Shown here: piece after piece, positions 62,669 through 64,000 of the stretch
Layout of the letters: each line of letters starts with the position of its first letter
How positions within the stretch are numbered: the stretch's first letter is position 1
Assembly: GCA_002753135.1 (NCBI GenBank)
Contig: PDZV01000001.1
Location: 179,429-243,428 of the forward strand
DNA length: 64,000 bases
DNA from: Magnetococcales bacterium WMHbinv6
GTDB lineage: Bacteria; Pseudomonadota; Magnetococcia; Magnetococcales; Magnetaquicoccaceae
Direction: 5' to 3'
Notes under the pieces: model-generated
Seen by the model: only the letters and a program-made list of their open reading frames with translations
Databases searched by the model: none
Told to the model about the DNA's origin: nothing
Translations under genes and position numbers: made by a program

Positions 62669-64000
62669 TCATGCCTTTCCACCCACTATAACCACATACT
62701 CCGCTGCATCTGCCAATGACTGACTCCCGCCGCCAAATTGGTTAAAAGCAGGAAATTTCATAAAGATCGTCTTGCCAACCAGTGCAGGATCGTAGGCGTA
62801 CCGGAAAATTGTCCCATCACAGCGGACGAACCGGCTCTGGCTGGGGTGCGTTTTGATCGTTGATCCGTAGAGGCCACGCCGCAGGTAGCCGTCCAGGGTA
62901 TATTGGTGGCTGCCTGTCAGGGTGGCAGTGGAATAGGCGATAAACTCACCATCCACCCAGGCCAGGGTGGCTCGGTTGTCCGCGTCGGCAATGGTGCCGG
63001 AGGTCAATGAACCACCGGACTCGGACAGATCAATTTTGCAAGTGTGGGTTGTATCTGGATTCGATCCGCTTGCCATTGTCTCAGTCAGGAAGCCATGACG
63101 CGCCGGAGATATGATCTCACCGATCTTTTTGTAGTTGGTGCCACATGATGACAGCCAAACCTGACAACCGCCATAATTCTCACCACCCGACACAGCCACC
63201 CATATTTCTCGCAACCCGGGTGTCAGTTCAACGGGTGCATCAAACACCACCGGCGTATTGATCGCGCCTGATGGTTTGTTGAAATCGGCAACATAACCGC
63301 CAACCTCTTGATGCGGATAGGTGGCCGTGCTGAACACGCCAAACGGTGCATCTTCCGCCTCAACGGTGAGCAAGCCGATTTCATCTTCCTCGATAGACAG
63401 AATCCGCACCGGCGTCTTGTCCAACCCGGTGCCCGCATCGGTGAGAGTCACGAGATCTGTCGGCTCCAGAAGACAGTGCCGCCAACCCAGTTTGAACCCG
63501 TAGGAGTTGCGCACGTATTGCGTCCGTTGGAGAATGTTTTGCGCCACCATCCTGGCCACGGCAGCGGATTTGATCTCATGGAATTTGATGGAATCCATAC
63601 TCCTGAGGCCAAAGAGATCGATGGAAACCATGTCCTTCGCCTCGGCCACCTCGGTGTTGAACTGGTTGCTGGCGTTCAGGAATTCTACTTTGACGTGATT
63701 GTATACGTCAACAGATGGCTTCCTGGTGACTGTCACCGGATCCTCACTGCCGGAGACAATGAAATCATCTTCTGTCAACTCATAAGCCGGCGTCAAATTT
63801 GGTGTGAAGGTGACACCGTTGCCGGTGATAAGCGCATCGCCAAGTGGCGTGACTTTCAAAACGCCTTCTGAGAAATAGACCTCCGAATTGGTGATCTTCA
63901 TCAACCGTGCGATAATGGCACTCGCCTCCTCCTGGGCGGCATAGACCGGCGACAGAAAGAGGCCGCTGGCTGTGCAGTAACGAGCGTACAGAGTCCAATC
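62669..64000 (-). CDS. Phage or gene-transfer-agent tail tip/host-specificity protein, C-terminal part (cut by window edge)
   Basis: The frame is open to the right edge: sequence upstream of the apparent TTG start continues in frame (YAAQEEASAIIARLMKITNS), so the visible 444 residues are only the C-terminal part. NSEVYFSEGVLKVTPLGD, FIVSGSEDPVTVTRKPSVDV and NHVKVEFLNASNQFNTEVAE are typical of gpJ-like/TIM-barrel tail tip proteins of siphophages and GTAs. Later parts are VEAEDAPFGVFSTATYPHQE and a carbohydrate-binding-like C-terminus. It is probably part of a prophage extending beyond the window. Confidence 0.8.
   Translation of the reverse strand, partial: DWTLYARYCTASGLFLSPVYAAQEEASAIIARLMKITNSEVYFSEGVLKVTPLGDALITGNGVTFTPNLTPAYELTEDDFIVSGSEDPVTVTRKPSVDVYNHVKVEFLNASNQFNTEVAEAKDMVSIDLFGLRSMDSIKFHEIKSAAVARMVAQNILQRTQYVRNSYGFKLGWRHCLLEPTDLVTLTDAGTGLDKTPVRILSIEEDEIGLLTVEAEDAPFGVFSTATYPHQEVGGYVADFNKPSGAINTPVVFDAPVELTPGLREIWVAVSGGENYGGCQVWLSSCGTNYKKIGEIISPARHGFLTETMASGSNPDTTHTCKIDLSESGGSLTSGTIADADNRATLAWVDGEFIAYSTATLTGSHQYTLDGYLRRGLYGSTIKTHPSQSRFVRCDGTIFRYAYDPALVGKTIFMKFPAFNQFGGGSQSLADAAEYVVIVGGKA

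Overview
The window looks like chromosomal DNA of a magnetotactic coccus of the order Magnetococcales (Candidatus Etaproteobacteria). The main evidence is a nearly complete magnetosome gene island on the minus strand. Its order, mamD-mamF-mamH-mamI-mamE-[acidic mamJ-position gene]-mamK-mmsF-mamL-mamM-mamN-mamO-mamP-mamA-mamQ-mamB-mamS-mamT (about 31.7-49.8 kb), is the arrangement I recall for Magnetococcus-type cocci, with no mamR or mamU. Apart from a transposase fragment at the left edge, every gene I accept is on the minus strand. No tRNA, rRNA or CRISPR array was seen.

Layout, left to right. 0-1.6 kb is mobile DNA: an IS200/IS605 TnpA tail whose right-end hairpins butt into the 3' end of an IS630-type transposase that needs a -1 frameshift on an A8 run. 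1.6-15.8 kb is a defence-like island. It holds a three-gene operon around a 2212-residue protein (STAND-like ATPase, pseudokinase, SF1 helicase; reminiscent of Mokosh) and an ABC three-component (ABC-3C) system with a DUF3732-type ATPase. 16-18.5 kb is sparse, with an Rpn/DUF4351 nuclease-like gene and a DUF486 membrane protein.

18.5-30.2 kb is a dense signalling block: histidine kinase, oxygen-binding di-iron (ODP-like) protein, Sel1 repeats, tandem CZB domains, response regulator-hemerythrin, degenerate-Hpt membrane protein, PilZ-like/STAS protein, response regulator and a large hybrid kinase. It runs without strand change or large gaps into two unknown genes (30.2-31.7 kb) and then the magnetosome genes.

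31.7-49.8 kb is the magnetosome island. MamB and MamM are CDF metal transporters, MamE and MamO are trypsin-fold proteins, and MamE, MamP and MamT carry CXXCH haem (magnetochrome) motifs. MamK is the filament-forming actin, MamA the TPR scaffold, and MamI/L/Q membrane-shaping proteins. MamD and the two MamF/MmsF proteins act on crystal size. A good sigma70-like promoter lies about 240 nt before mamD.

50.3-60.1 kb is a second apparent operon: feoB, a DtxR-FeoA regulator, a giant ZorA-like MotA-family channel with a coiled tail built from 66-residue repeats, a ZorB-like OmpA/MotB protein, and a third protein with ZorC-like sequence and a C-terminal Hpt-like domain. This ion-driven motor pair between ferrous-iron uptake and magnetosome genes is the most intriguing feature of the window. 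It has no ZorD or ZorE partner here, so it may be a repurposed Zorya motor. 60.3-62 kb holds a PilZ protein and a third, MamV-like CDF protein. 62-64 kb holds group II intron-like remnants and the 3' part of a phage tail-tip gene cut by the window edge.

All assignments come from reading the sequence and remembered family features; no database search was run.
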